Positions 54,498 to 63,453 of a stretch of 64,000 nucleotides of DNA are shown here, piece by piece. The notes beneath the pieces were generated by a model. It was not told the origin of the DNA. It made no database searches and worked only from the letters and a program-made list of their open reading frames with translations. Position 1 is the stretch's first letter, and every line of letters begins with the position of its first letter. The DNA is from Aliivibrio sp. S4MY1 (GTDB lineage: Bacteria; Pseudomonadota; Gammaproteobacteria; Enterobacterales; Vibrionaceae), in contig NZ_JARACP010000008.1 of assembly GCF_028765545.1 (NCBI RefSeq), positions 124,001-188,000 of the forward strand, read 5' to 3'. Position numbers and translations under genes: made by a program.

Positions 54498-56810
54498 TTA
54501 TTTCTCTTTAAATCGCAGTAAACGAAGTGCATTCAAGGTAACAAGTGCTGTTGCTCCACTATCAGCTAGAACCGCTACCCATAAACCGGTAATGCCCAAT
54601 AAACTAGTCACTAGGAATACCGCTTTTAAACCAAGTGCTAACGTAATGTTCTGACGAATATTACTCAATGTCGCTTTTGATAGCGCAACCATTGGTGCAA
54701 GCTCTTCTAGACGGTTATGAGTCAACGCAGCATCTGCGGTTTCCAGAGCAACATCGGTTCCTCCTCCCATCGCAATACCAATAGAAGCGGTTTTCATTGC
54801 TGGCGCATCATTAATACCATCACCGACCATTGCCGTTTTTGCCCGTGCAGTTAACAACTCAATGTATTTCACTTTGTCTGACGGTAATAAACCCGCTTTA
54901 TAGTCAATATTCAACTCTTCAGCAATCGCTTTTGCTGCGCGTTCGTTATCGCCAGTAAGCATGATTGGTTTTATACCTAATTTAACTAACTTCTCAACGG
55001 CTATTTTTGCATCAGGACGCAGTTCATCACGCCACGCTAATAATCCAGAGATCTGCTTATTAATCAGTACAAGTACAACCGTTTTACCCTGTTGCTCTAA
55101 AAACGATATTTGACTTTCGATTTCAGGAATAACCTCACCATCAAACTGCTGCGGGGCATACAATTCAATATGTTGATCATTAACAGTTCCTTTAATTCCT
55201 TTCCCAACAACGGTCTCACGCTCATCAGCTTCAATAACGGTTAACCCTTGTTCTTGCGCTTTTATTACTACGGCTCTTGCTAATGGATGAGATGAGCCCA
55301 TTTCAACCGCTGCTGATTGCAATAAAATACTTTCTTCAGTTTCGGCTTCAACTAAAACACGAATATCAGTTAATACTGGCTTACCTTGAGTTAGCGTCCC
55401 CGTCTTATCAAATGCGATGTTTTGAATATGACCGAGCTCTTCTAATGCAGCGCCCCCTTTAATTAATGCACCACGTTTTGCCGCTGTAGCTAAACCAGAA
55501 GTAATCGCTGCTGGCGTAGAAATCACTAACGCACAAGGACAAGCAATCAATAGCATTGCTAAACCTCGATAAATCCATGTATCCCATGACTGACCAAACA
55601 TCAGCGGTGGAATAATGATAACTAATAGCGACAGTAGCATCATTGCTGGTGTGTACCAACGGCTGAATTTATCAAGGAAACGTTCTAATGGGGCTTTGCG
55701 TGATTCTGCTTCTTCTATTAGGTGAAGAATACGATCAATTGCATTCTCACCTTGAGCTGATATTATCTGAATTTCAATCACACGATCATTAACAATAGAC
55801 CCAGCCATTAATAAGTCGTTAGCTTTTTTATCTACAGGAACTGACTCACCAGTTAATGCACTTTCATCAAAAGAAGCGAATTCAGAAAGCAAAATCGCAT
55901 CTGCGGCTAAACGATCGCCTGGAGAAACTTGAACTTTATCTCCTACGTTTAATTCTGATGCTGGTACTTCTTCTTTTGTACCATCGTTATTAATTCGCAA
56001 TGCAGTATCTGGCACTAAATCCATTAATGCTTTAACGCCACTTCTTGCTTTCGCCGATGCGTAGCCTTCTAATTGTTCACCTAACATAAACAATAAGATA
56101 ACCATTGCTGCTTCAACCGTTTCACCTAAATACACAGCACCAATAGCTGCTACTGTCATTAACGTTTCAATTGAGAATGGGGAACCATTTTTTGCTAAAC
56201 GAATGGCTTTGCGGCCAATAGGAATTAAACCAAACAAGCCAGCAACAGTGAATGCGATAGTACCTAGCTCTTTATTGACTAAATTAATACCCGTTGCAAT
56301 AACTAAAAAGGCTACCAAGATTAATAGCAGTAAATTTTTTTTCCAAAATGGCTGAGATTCGATCTCAGATGTACTTTTCGAACCCATATCGGACAAGGGA
56401 AATCCCGTAGTCTTAGCTACGCTAATAACCTGAGCAAATACAGCTTCACTATTTGTTCTTACGGTCAGTTTCTCTGTCGCAAAGATTACCTTTGCATCAA
56501 TAACTTCTGGGATGGCAAGAATGGCCTTTTTCAATTTAGCAGCACAGCTTGGACAATCCATATCAGCAATAAGCCAGCTGCGAGATAACGAACCGTTATT
56601 CGATGTTTTAGCGGTGACAACTAGGGGGTCCGACTCCCCAGGATCACTTCCACAACATGAGTCCGTATCTGTTGCTTTATCAACGCTGCTACAGCAATCA
56701 ACTACCGCGCTTTCTGCTTTTATCGAAGTGATTTTTGGTGCAGCACAGCATGAGCTTGATGGGTTATGCTTATGATCTTGGCTATGAGTGGTTTTATGAG
56801 CAGTACACAT
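54498..56810 (-). CDS. zntA: Zn/Cd/Pb-exporting P1B-type ATPase
   Basis: A 770-residue heavy-metal P-type ATPase. The N-terminal ~75 residues are Cys/His-rich with CC pairs at 21-22, 39-40 and 52-53. An HMA domain with DMDCPSCAAKLKK (85-89 is the metal site) follows. The ATPase core has the membrane CPC in IACPCALV near 424, DKTGTLT near 468, SSHPLA and MVGDGINDAPA. CPC with the ZntA-like tail, and a DCPSC rather than a MTCxxC loop, indicate Zn2+/Cd2+/Pb2+ export from the cytosol. AAAGGATTTTCTC precedes the ATG. A MerR-type promoter lies directly upstream, but no zntR gene is in the window. Confidence 0.94.
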   Translation of the reverse strand: MCTAHKTTHSQDHKHNPSSSCCAAPKITSIKAESAVVDCCSSVDKATDTDSCCGSDPGESDPLVVTAKTSNNGSLSRSWLIADMDCPSCAAKLKKAILAIPEVIDAKVIFATEKLTVRTNSEAVFAQVISVAKTTGFPLSDMGSKSTSEIESQPFWKKNLLLLILVAFLVIATGINLVNKELGTIAFTVAGLFGLIPIGRKAIRLAKNGSPFSIETLMTVAAIGAVYLGETVEAAMVILLFMLGEQLEGYASAKARSGVKALMDLVPDTALRINNDGTKEEVPASELNVGDKVQVSPGDRLAADAILLSEFASFDESALTGESVPVDKKANDLLMAGSIVNDRVIEIQIISAQGENAIDRILHLIEEAESRKAPLERFLDKFSRWYTPAMMLLSLLVIIIPPLMFGQSWDTWIYRGLAMLLIACPCALVISTPAAITSGLATAAKRGALIKGGAALEELGHIQNIAFDKTGTLTQGKPVLTDIRVLVEAETEESILLQSAAVEMGSSHPLARAVVIKAQEQGLTVIEADERETVVGKGIKGTVNDQHIELYAPQQFDGEVIPEIESQISFLEQQGKTVVLVLINKQISGLLAWRDELRPDAKIAVEKLVKLGIKPIMLTGDNERAAKAIAEELNIDYKAGLLPSDKVKYIELLTARAKTAMVGDGINDAPAMKTASIGIAMGGGTDVALETADAALTHNRLEELAPMVALSKATLSNIRQNITLALGLKAVFLVTSLLGITGLWVAVLADSGATALVTLNALRLLRFKEK

Positions 56811-56849
56811 GAGAAAATCCTTTCTGTTAGGTTTAGTTTATCTACACTA

Positions 56850-56881
56850 ACTATAGACCTTAGAGCTAACTCCAGGGTCAA
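56850..56881 (-). promoter_or_regulatory. MerR/ZntR-type promoter of zntA
   Basis: On the - strand: TTGACC (-35, 56876-56881), a 20-bp spacer, then TATAGT (-10, 56850-56855). The spacer holds the dyad CCTGGAGTTAGCTCTAAGG. The overlong spacer with central dyad is the hallmark of MerR-family control, and the sequence resembles E. coli zntA (TTGACTCTGGAGTCGACTCC region). Confidence 0.85.
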
Positions 56882-56901
56882 GAATAAATTTACTCACATA
56901 T

Positions 56902-56926
56902 AAAAAAAGACACCGAAGTGTCTTAT
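56902..56926 (-). terminator. Terminator of the CBS-domain gene
   Basis: Stem AAGACAC / GTGTCTT with a UUCG-type tetraloop (CTTCGG on the - strand), followed by seven T on the - strand. Confidence 0.9.
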
Positions 56927-56958
56927 TTTATTTATATCAAATTTTATAGCTATAATTT

Positions 56959-57375
56959 CTACACTGGATGTTTGAAACAATGTCCAATTGACTCACTCAA
57001 TGCCTGAAGTACATTTCGACGAGTAATTATCCCAACTAACTTACCTTCCTCTACCACTGGGTAAATTTTAGGTTTATTTGCAGTCATGGTCTGCGCCAAA
57101 TCAATAATCGTATCTTCAGGTGTAACCGTAAGTACTTCTGTTTTCATTACATCTGCAACAACGTGCGTGTCTTGGCAATGGTAACTTACACCAATTAGCG
57201 ACTTAATCAAATCCTGCTCTGAAATGAAGCCAATCACTTCACGTTGTTCATTTACAACAGGGCCGCCAATATGCTGCGAAGTAATAAATTGATCCAAAGC
57301 CGCTGATAATGACATATCCGCTGTCAAATAAAGAGGTCGTGCGCTCATGTATTGTTTTACTTTTTTATTTTCCAT
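56959..57375 (-). CDS. CBS-domain pair protein
   Basis: A 138-residue cytosolic protein made of two CBS domains and little else. CBS1 is VKQYMSARPLYLTADMSLSA to EVIGFISEQDLIKSL; CBS2 is VADVMKTEVLTVTPEDTIID to KLVGIITRRNVLQAL. Such pairs bind adenine nucleotides and regulate partner proteins; the partner here is unknown. An ATG at 57378 directly precedes the one used. The AGGGGG ribosome site is only 2 nt from the first but 5 nt from the second, so the second is preferred. It sits between zntA and the pseudo-receiver gene on the same strand and has its own terminator. Confidence 0.88.
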   Translation of the reverse strand: MENKKVKQYMSARPLYLTADMSLSAALDQFITSQHIGGPVVNEQREVIGFISEQDLIKSLIGVSYHCQDTHVVADVMKTEVLTVTPEDTIIDLAQTMTANKPKIYPVVEEGKLVGIITRRNVLQALSESIGHCFKHPV

Positions 57376-57503
57376 CATAGCCCCCTAACGTGCTATCAAT
57401 CAGTTTTGATAACTTAAGTGTGGACTATTTTTAGGAAAAAGCTAAATCACTCTTTCCTATCTCTGTGATGGATGAAACCTATTGAGCAAAAAATTAGCTA
57501 AAT

Positions 57504-59096
57504 CTATGAACCACCCAACAAAACATCAATTAAGATTTTCTTATTTTGTTCAACAGATGACATTACGTTTTCATACCCTGCTGTGTTATTTGTTCTTTCC
57601 ATTCGATGAATCACCGTCAAACATTGTTTAATATTTTCAGGATCTTTCATCAAATTTTTACCTTTTAGCGTTAGAGTAAGCAGCATGTAGTTTAAGTCTG
57701 ATGAATAAGGGTACGTTTGACCGATTTTAATCAACTGTGCTTTATTACCATCTGAAGACGTTTGTCCTCTTAGCCATTGGTAAACTTTGTTTAATTTTTG
57801 AAAATGCGTCATACCTTGTTGTAACAACTGAGGCGCATTCTTTTTTAGGTTCGCTTGATCAAATATTTTATATAGACCAACACACAGTTTTACCTCGCCT
57901 GACATTGCTAATACACCAAAAGCAGCAACACGGAACTCATCTGATGCTACTTTTCGCTCAGATAAAAAGCGGTGATAACAAGTAGTCGCTATTGCCTTGG
58001 CTTTATAACGCTTACCTTGTTTGTACAATTGACGAGCAATAAAAATATTAATATAACCCTGTAGTTCATCACGCTTATCCATCGCTATACGTTTTTTTAG
58101 CGTAATAATAAGTTGCCCAAAATAACGACGATACTGATCTTTATTTAAGGTCATATTTGACTTGTAAACAATGTCTGCAATATCCATGATCATACGATTT
58201 AATGTCGCTGGATTAATACCTATATGATAAAAACGTTTCATTACCATATTATGTACTAATGCGGGTTCATTATTTTCAATGATAAATTTTAAATAAGAAT
58301 AGAAAGCATTATCATTTTTTGGATTATGTTCAAACGCCTTTGCTAAAGAAGCTTGGACTTTAGATAGCTGTTTTGCTTCAGTATAAATATCAGCAAGCAT
58401 TAAGTTTGCTTTGAATAAGTACTTTTTCGAACGAAGTAAAAGCTCCAGAACAGGAATTGCCTTTGGTTTTTCTACTACATGACAATACGCCATTAAATTC
58501 TGAGGCATTATTTCACTTTTGTCATGACGCTGATACACTTTTTTAAAAGTTGAAAAATCTTTCGCTTTATACAACTCTTCTAAAGTCATATTGAGTAACA
58601 TTCGATTTTTATACGTACCAGGATAAGTCTGCGCGCGCTGAATAAAAGCGGATTGAGATCCTTTGACTTCACCCACTAACTTTTCTATAAGTAAGGTTAA
58701 ACTAAATGATTTTTTAATTAAATCATCTATATAACCAAAATTAATTGGGCTATTAACAACAAAATCAGGAAACAGCTCTCTTGCATTAATGTCATCAACT
58801 AGTGAGTCATCATTATCAATGTCGATAATAAAAATAGGACGTTTACCAAACTTGGCTTTTTCACGAGCGTGGTTAACTATCTCACAAATTACTTCATGAT
58901 CAGCATAATGGTATTCAATAAAATAATAGTCATAAACAGGTAATTCTGAAGCTCTCATACTGACATTAAAAGAATCAGCACTCTTAAAGCCTGCTTTTTG
59001 AAAAAACTGACGGATCTGAGTACTACGCTCTCTTTTTTCAGTAAAAACCAACACATTCATTTGTGGAATGCGTCTAATTAACTCAGCACTGCTCAT
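57504..59096 (-). CDS. Pseudo-receiver protein with TPR-like C-terminus
   Basis: A 530-residue cytosolic protein. Residues ~12-135 have the beta-alpha pattern of a CheY receiver (MNVLVFTEKRERSTQIRQFF, DYYFIEYHYADHEVICEIV, RPIFIIDIDNDDSL). The acidic pair after strand 1 is Thr-Glu, and the phospho-acceptor position at the end of strand 3 reads IEYHY, with no Asp, so it is probably not phosphorylated. Residues ~170-500 are helical repeats (FKANLMLADIYTEAKQLSKV; AYCHVVEKPKAIPVLELLL), TPR-like. I recall similar receiver-TPR proteins in Vibrio and Pseudomonas without known function. No kinase lies nearby. Confidence 0.75.
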   Translation of the reverse strand: MSSAELIRRIPQMNVLVFTEKRERSTQIRQFFQKAGFKSADSFNVSMRASELPVYDYYFIEYHYADHEVICEIVNHAREKAKFGKRPIFIIDIDNDDSLVDDINARELFPDFVVNSPINFGYIDDLIKKSFSLTLLIEKLVGEVKGSQSAFIQRAQTYPGTYKNRMLLNMTLEELYKAKDFSTFKKVYQRHDKSEIMPQNLMAYCHVVEKPKAIPVLELLLRSKKYLFKANLMLADIYTEAKQLSKVQASLAKAFEHNPKNDNAFYSYLKFIIENNEPALVHNMVMKRFYHIGINPATLNRMIMDIADIVYKSNMTLNKDQYRRYFGQLIITLKKRIAMDKRDELQGYINIFIARQLYKQGKRYKAKAIATTCYHRFLSERKVASDEFRVAAFGVLAMSGEVKLCVGLYKIFDQANLKKNAPQLLQQGMTHFQKLNKVYQWLRGQTSSDGNKAQLIKIGQTYPYSSDLNYMLLTLTLKGKNLMKDPENIKQCLTVIHRMERTNNTAGYENVMSSVEQNKKILIDVLLGGS

Positions 59097-59258
59097 TTAT
59101 CATATAACTCTAACAAAAGTAACACCAACAACATACCAACCCGTAAAGATAAAGAAACTTTAAATTACACATAAAATCAACATATATGCAAAATAACGTG
59201 AACTAACTCACGGAAATTCCGCGCTACTTTATCACAAAATAACGCAGAATTAAGCTAT

Positions 59259-62200
59259 TTAAATATTCGTCAATATCGCTTGTAAAGGATGCTGCAATTG
59301 CTCTCCTTCAAAGCGCTTTACTTGACTTCGGCATGAGTACCCAGTGATCAGACAGCGCTCTTTATCTAAATTAGCTAAGTTACCTTTCCAACTTAAATCA
59401 TAAATTGCTTTTGAGCTCTCTAATTTATCCGCTTCATGTCCATAAGTACCAGCCATACCACAACAACCTACCGGGACCGTATTTAATGTTAATCCAAAAT
59501 GAGTAAATATCTCTCCCCATTCCTTTTCAGCATTTGGCATTTTAGTTTTTTCAGTACAATGGGCAAATAATTGCCAGGGCCTTGTATCAAACACCGTCGC
59601 TTTATCAAAAGAAGATAGTTTAGGATACAACCACTCATGCACTGTCAAAACTGTAAAATCACCACGGTTATCCGCCAAAATTTCATTGTATTCATCCCGA
59701 TAGCAAAGAACTAATGCAGGATCTACGCCAACCATTGGTATTTTTAATTCAGAAACTTGATTTAAAAACTCACTCGTTGTTTGAGCTGTGGTTGTAAACT
59801 GTTTTAAAAAACCTTTTACATGCTGTGCTTTGCCATTGGGTTTAAATGGCAACAATACGGGCTTTAATCCTAGGCGTTGAATGAGTTCAACAAAATCACT
59901 CACGACACTAGCGTCATAATAACTAGTGAACGGATCTTGAACAATCAGTACATGCTTCTTACGTTCCTTTTCAGAAATACCTTTCAATTTTTCTAGGTTA
60001 AATGGAGAAATATTTTTCTTCTGACAGTGTTCAGCTAACGTGGGAACAGATAATAGAGGCATATCAACGTAGCCTACTATTTTTTTCGTTAACGTTTTAG
60101 TTACTGATTGTTTTAATACACCATTAATCACTTTGGGTACTTTAGCCATGAGCGGCAACATAGTTTCAATATTCGCTACCATGTAATCTTTCATTGGTCG
60201 CTGATAACGGCTGTGATAGATATTTAAAAAACGCGAACGAAAACTTGGTACATCCACTTTAATTGGACATTGGCTTGCACAGGCTTTACAAGCTAAACAG
60301 CCCATCATTGCGTCATGCACTTCATGCGAGTAATCGTATTCTTTATCTTTATTTATACGATTTCGAATACGATCTATAATTTGCTTAATCGATGGGCGTT
60401 TTGTGAGAAGTTCTCGCTCTAACTCAACAGGATCAATTCCTTGTTCTGATAATTGACGCAGCCATTCACGAACAAGCCCTGCTCGCCCTTTTGGAGAGTG
60501 ACGACGATCTGCTGTTACTTTCATTGATGGGCACATTGGTGAGCTTGTTTCATAATTAAAGCACAAACCATTACCATTACATTCCATCGCTTGATTAAAG
60601 CTATCTCTTACTTCAATTGGAATTTGGCGGTCATAATATCCACGCTTTGTATCACTTACTTTAACCAATTCATCATTACTGTCTAACGGCGTACAGATTT
60701 TTCCCGGATTCATTTTATTGTGAGGGTCAAAAGCACTTTTCACGCGACGTAACTCTAGAAATAGCTCTTCACCAAAAAACTCAGGTCCATACTCTGAACG
60801 GAAGCCTTTACCGTGCTCCCCCCACATTAAACCACCGTATTTTGACACTAAAGCAACCACTTGATCTGAAATGGTATGCATTAATGCTTCTTGTTTTGGA
60901 TCGCACATATCTAACGCAGGACGTACATGCAGTACCCCAGCATCAACGTGGCCAAACATACCGTAGTTGAGCTGATGTGAATCTAATAACTCTCTAAACT
61001 CTTGAATAAAATCAGCCAAGTTCTCTGGTGGCACACAGGTATCTTCAGCAAAAGCAACAGGCTTTGCTGCCCCTTTCGTTGCACCTAATAATCCCACGGC
61101 TTTTTTTCGCATCGTATAAATACGACCAATGCTAGCTACATCTTGCGTTATTTGATAACCAATAATACCGGCAGCTTCTGTTTCAATAAGTTGATCTAAC
61201 TTTGCAATAAGATCCGAAACTTGTCGTTCAACCACTTCTGGCTCTGTTCCTGCAAATTCCACCATATTTAAGCCAAGCATTTCTTTGTTTGGAACATCAG
61301 CAATTAAATCACTAACGCTATGCCAAACAATGTCTTGCTTTGCAAAATTCAGTACTCTTGAATCGATGGTTTCTACAGAAAGCGCATTAGCTTGAACCAT
61401 AAATGGGGCATTTCGTAATGCTGCATCAAACGTATCATATTTTACATTGATTAAGGTTCTGGCTTTTGGAATAGGCGTGATATTGACTTTAGCTTCGGTT
61501 AAAAAGGCTAATGACCCTTCTGCACCACATAACACTCGCGTTATATCGAATTGATCAGTTTCTGTATTTAATGCGTTTTTTAAGTCGTATCCCGTTAAAA
61601 AACGATTCAATGGAGGGAACTTCTCTTCTATTTTTTGACGATTTTGGCGACAAACTCCAGCAGTAACATCTAAAACAGACTGTATAGGATCTGGCTGTTC
61701 ATCATAAGCGAGCTCTGTATTCAAATACGAGCCATTAACAAGTACGGCTGTAATTCCTAATACGTGATCGGAGGTTTTTCCATATTTAAGTGAACCTTGC
61801 CCCGATGCATCGGTATTAATCATTCCACCAATGGTTGCACGGTTACTGGTTGATAAATCAGGTGAAAAGAAAAAACCATGAGGTCGCAGTGCATCATTTA
61901 ATTGATCTTTAATTAAACCGGTTTGAACTCTCGCCCAGCCTTGTTCAATATTGATCTCAAGAACGTTATTCATATGGCGTGATAAATCGACCACAATGCC
62001 TTTTGTTAATGATTGTCCATTTGTGCCAGTTCCACCACCACGAGGAGAAAATGTGATGCTTTTATACTGTTCTTGGTTTGCTAATTTGGTTAAGCACTCA
62101 ACGTCTTTAGTGGTTCTTGGCAACAATACCGCCTGTGGCAATTGTTGATAAACACTGTTGTCGGTTGATACGGCTAAACGACTCGAATAGGTTGTTTCGA

Positions 62201-62291
62201 TATCACCACTAAAATCGGTTTTCTTTAATGCTTCTAAATAACCAACTACTTTGGGGTCAATAGTAGATTGGAATGGTAATACTGGTAACAT
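59259..62291 (-). CDS. ydiJ: FAD/Fe-S oxidoreductase YdiJ (D-2-hydroxyacid dehydrogenase)
   Basis: A 1010-residue fusion matching E. coli YdiJ (1018) throughout. The N-terminal FAD-binding type 4 domain shows FSPRGGGTGTNGQSLT and ATIGGMINTDASGQGSLKYG. The FAD-oxidase C domain includes MFGHVDAGVLHVRPALDMCD. A 4Fe-4S region has CLACKACASQCPIKVDVPSF. CCG/heterodisulfide-type domains follow, with VGCCGMAGTYGHEAD near the end. YdiJ has been reported to oxidise D-2-hydroxyglutarate; a D-lactate-type substrate is the alternative. An upstream ATG at 62348 would add 19 residues. The ATG at 62291 is preferred: AAAGGAG lies 9 nt upstream and the E. coli protein begins at the equivalent residue. Confidence 0.92.
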   Translation of the reverse strand: MLPVLPFQSTIDPKVVGYLEALKKTDFSGDIETTYSSRLAVSTDNSVYQQLPQAVLLPRTTKDVECLTKLANQEQYKSITFSPRGGGTGTNGQSLTKGIVVDLSRHMNNVLEINIEQGWARVQTGLIKDQLNDALRPHGFFFSPDLSTSNRATIGGMINTDASGQGSLKYGKTSDHVLGITAVLVNGSYLNTELAYDEQPDPIQSVLDVTAGVCRQNRQKIEEKFPPLNRFLTGYDLKNALNTETDQFDITRVLCGAEGSLAFLTEAKVNITPIPKARTLINVKYDTFDAALRNAPFMVQANALSVETIDSRVLNFAKQDIVWHSVSDLIADVPNKEMLGLNMVEFAGTEPEVVERQVSDLIAKLDQLIETEAAGIIGYQITQDVASIGRIYTMRKKAVGLLGATKGAAKPVAFAEDTCVPPENLADFIQEFRELLDSHQLNYGMFGHVDAGVLHVRPALDMCDPKQEALMHTISDQVVALVSKYGGLMWGEHGKGFRSEYGPEFFGEELFLELRRVKSAFDPHNKMNPGKICTPLDSNDELVKVSDTKRGYYDRQIPIEVRDSFNQAMECNGNGLCFNYETSSPMCPSMKVTADRRHSPKGRAGLVREWLRQLSEQGIDPVELERELLTKRPSIKQIIDRIRNRINKDKEYDYSHEVHDAMMGCLACKACASQCPIKVDVPSFRSRFLNIYHSRYQRPMKDYMVANIETMLPLMAKVPKVINGVLKQSVTKTLTKKIVGYVDMPLLSVPTLAEHCQKKNISPFNLEKLKGISEKERKKHVLIVQDPFTSYYDASVVSDFVELIQRLGLKPVLLPFKPNGKAQHVKGFLKQFTTTAQTTSEFLNQVSELKIPMVGVDPALVLCYRDEYNEILADNRGDFTVLTVHEWLYPKLSSFDKATVFDTRPWQLFAHCTEKTKMPNAEKEWGEIFTHFGLTLNTVPVGCCGMAGTYGHEADKLESSKAIYDLSWKGNLANLDKERCLITGYSCRSQVKRFEGEQLQHPLQAILTNI

Positions 62292-62557
62292 TGCTCCATG
62301 CTCCTTTAATCGCTGATCCTCAGCGTCATTATGTTGTTCTATACACACTTTACAACATCTCGAATGGATAAAACATCTAACCTATGCTATATCGGCTAAA
62401 TATTTGTCTTTTTACCTATCAGGCTTGTTTCTCATTTAAAAATAAGTAGGCTGATACACCGCGCAGACCAGTAACAGTGCACCGTTCTGGTTTGATTCTG
62501 TGGCATATTTATTGCTTGTGTAATTCATATCGCCGTAACACTTTTATAGAGAACGTT

Positions 62558-63253
62558 ATGAAACCTGCAATAAGAAAAAGCAAAACAATCACTACTGATG
62601 ATATTTTATTAACACTTTGTCGTTCAATGTCAGGCGTACTGAGTAAAGCAACTCAAAGTTCAGTGAACTATTCAGCAATGGTTCAAAAAATCACTAAGAC
62701 GAGTTTAAAGCCAGATTTTGGGTGTTTTGTTCTCTTTGATGGGGGCTTCTCTGGATTAGTAGTAACAAACTTTACTAAAGATGCCGCACTAGAATTGTAT
62801 ACAAAGTATATGCGTAATATGGGCATGCCAGATGAAGAACTTGCTATTTTGCACACTTCAGATGAAGTTGGAGATGTTCTTGGTGAATTAATGAACCAAA
62901 TCGTTGGTGACTTTACAGGCCAGATCCGCAAAACATTGCAAACGACGATCTCACAAAACCAACCAAAGATGCTTTCACTAAACAAGCAAGTGATCTTATC
63001 AGTTGATACTAATTTAGATCGCCCTCAAGCCCGTCGCGTTACTTTTACTACAGAAAATAATCATATCTTCTATCTTGAGCTGGCAATGGATAAAACTGAA
63101 TTTATTCAACTTGAAGAATTTGAAGAAGAAGAAGAGTTTAATGCTGATGATCTTTTTGAGCAGCATAAATCAGGAAGTAATCAAAAATCAGAGAGTAAAA
63201 AGGATAGTTCTCAAGATTTTGATGATTCATTATTTGATGAGCTAGGCATTTAA
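62558..63253 (+). CDS. DUF3334 protein with CheC/CheX-like phosphatase signature
   Basis: A 231-residue cytosolic protein, probably DUF3334. The central part has alternating strands (FGCFVLFDGGFSGLVVTNF) and a helix, SDEVGDVLGELMNQIVGD. There D106-x3-E110-x2-N113 is followed 22 residues later by P136, exactly the D/S-x3-E-x2-N-x22-P pattern of CheC/CheX/FliY CheY-P phosphatases. The last ~45 residues are an acidic low-complexity tail (EEFEEEEEFNADDLFEQHK ... SLFDELGI) that could dock a partner. An upstream ATG at 62477 would add 27 residues of unlikely composition; the start at 62558 gives the clean family N-terminus. It is divergent from ydiJ. Confidence 0.75.
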   Translation: MKPAIRKSKTITTDDILLTLCRSMSGVLSKATQSSVNYSAMVQKITKTSLKPDFGCFVLFDGGFSGLVVTNFTKDAALELYTKYMRNMGMPDEELAILHTSDEVGDVLGELMNQIVGDFTGQIRKTLQTTISQNQPKMLSLNKQVILSVDTNLDRPQARRVTFTTENNHIFYLELAMDKTEFIQLEEFEEEEEFNADDLFEQHKSGSNQKSESKKDSSQDFDDSLFDELGI

Positions 63254-63290
63254 TTTACTCTATCGAATATATTTAGTACTAAGTCTAATT

Positions 63291-63326
63291 GGTGTTTCTG
63301 TGTAATCGTTACTTACATAGAGCACC
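63291..63326 (+). other. Long imperfect hairpin after the DUF3334 gene
   Basis: GGTG-T-TTCTGTGTAA pairs with TTACATAGAG-CACC: 14 pairs, two of them G-T, one bulged T and a 7-nt loop. No T-tract follows, so it is not a standard terminator. It could be an mRNA 3' stabiliser or part of the leader of the downstream gene. Confidence 0.4.
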
Positions 63327-63453
63327 ACCTTAGGTTCTCATATATATCTTTCTCCTTACTAAATTCTCTTCTGCATCTTTTGAATACCAAATACCTTCCA
63401 AATTAAATAAGAGACAGGTAAAATAACGGCCCCGTAAAAAGTAAGGTAAATCT

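Noticed and set aside
57395-57415. FNR-like box near ATCAATCAGTTTTGAT upstream of the CBS gene
   Set aside because: The half-sites are in the wrong order for FNR (ATCAA then TTGAT) with wrong spacing.
59197-59212. Hairpin CGTGA / TCACG downstream of ydiJ as terminator
   Set aside because: Only a 5-bp stem and an interrupted T-tract; ydiJ must end here or nearby, but this site is not convincing.
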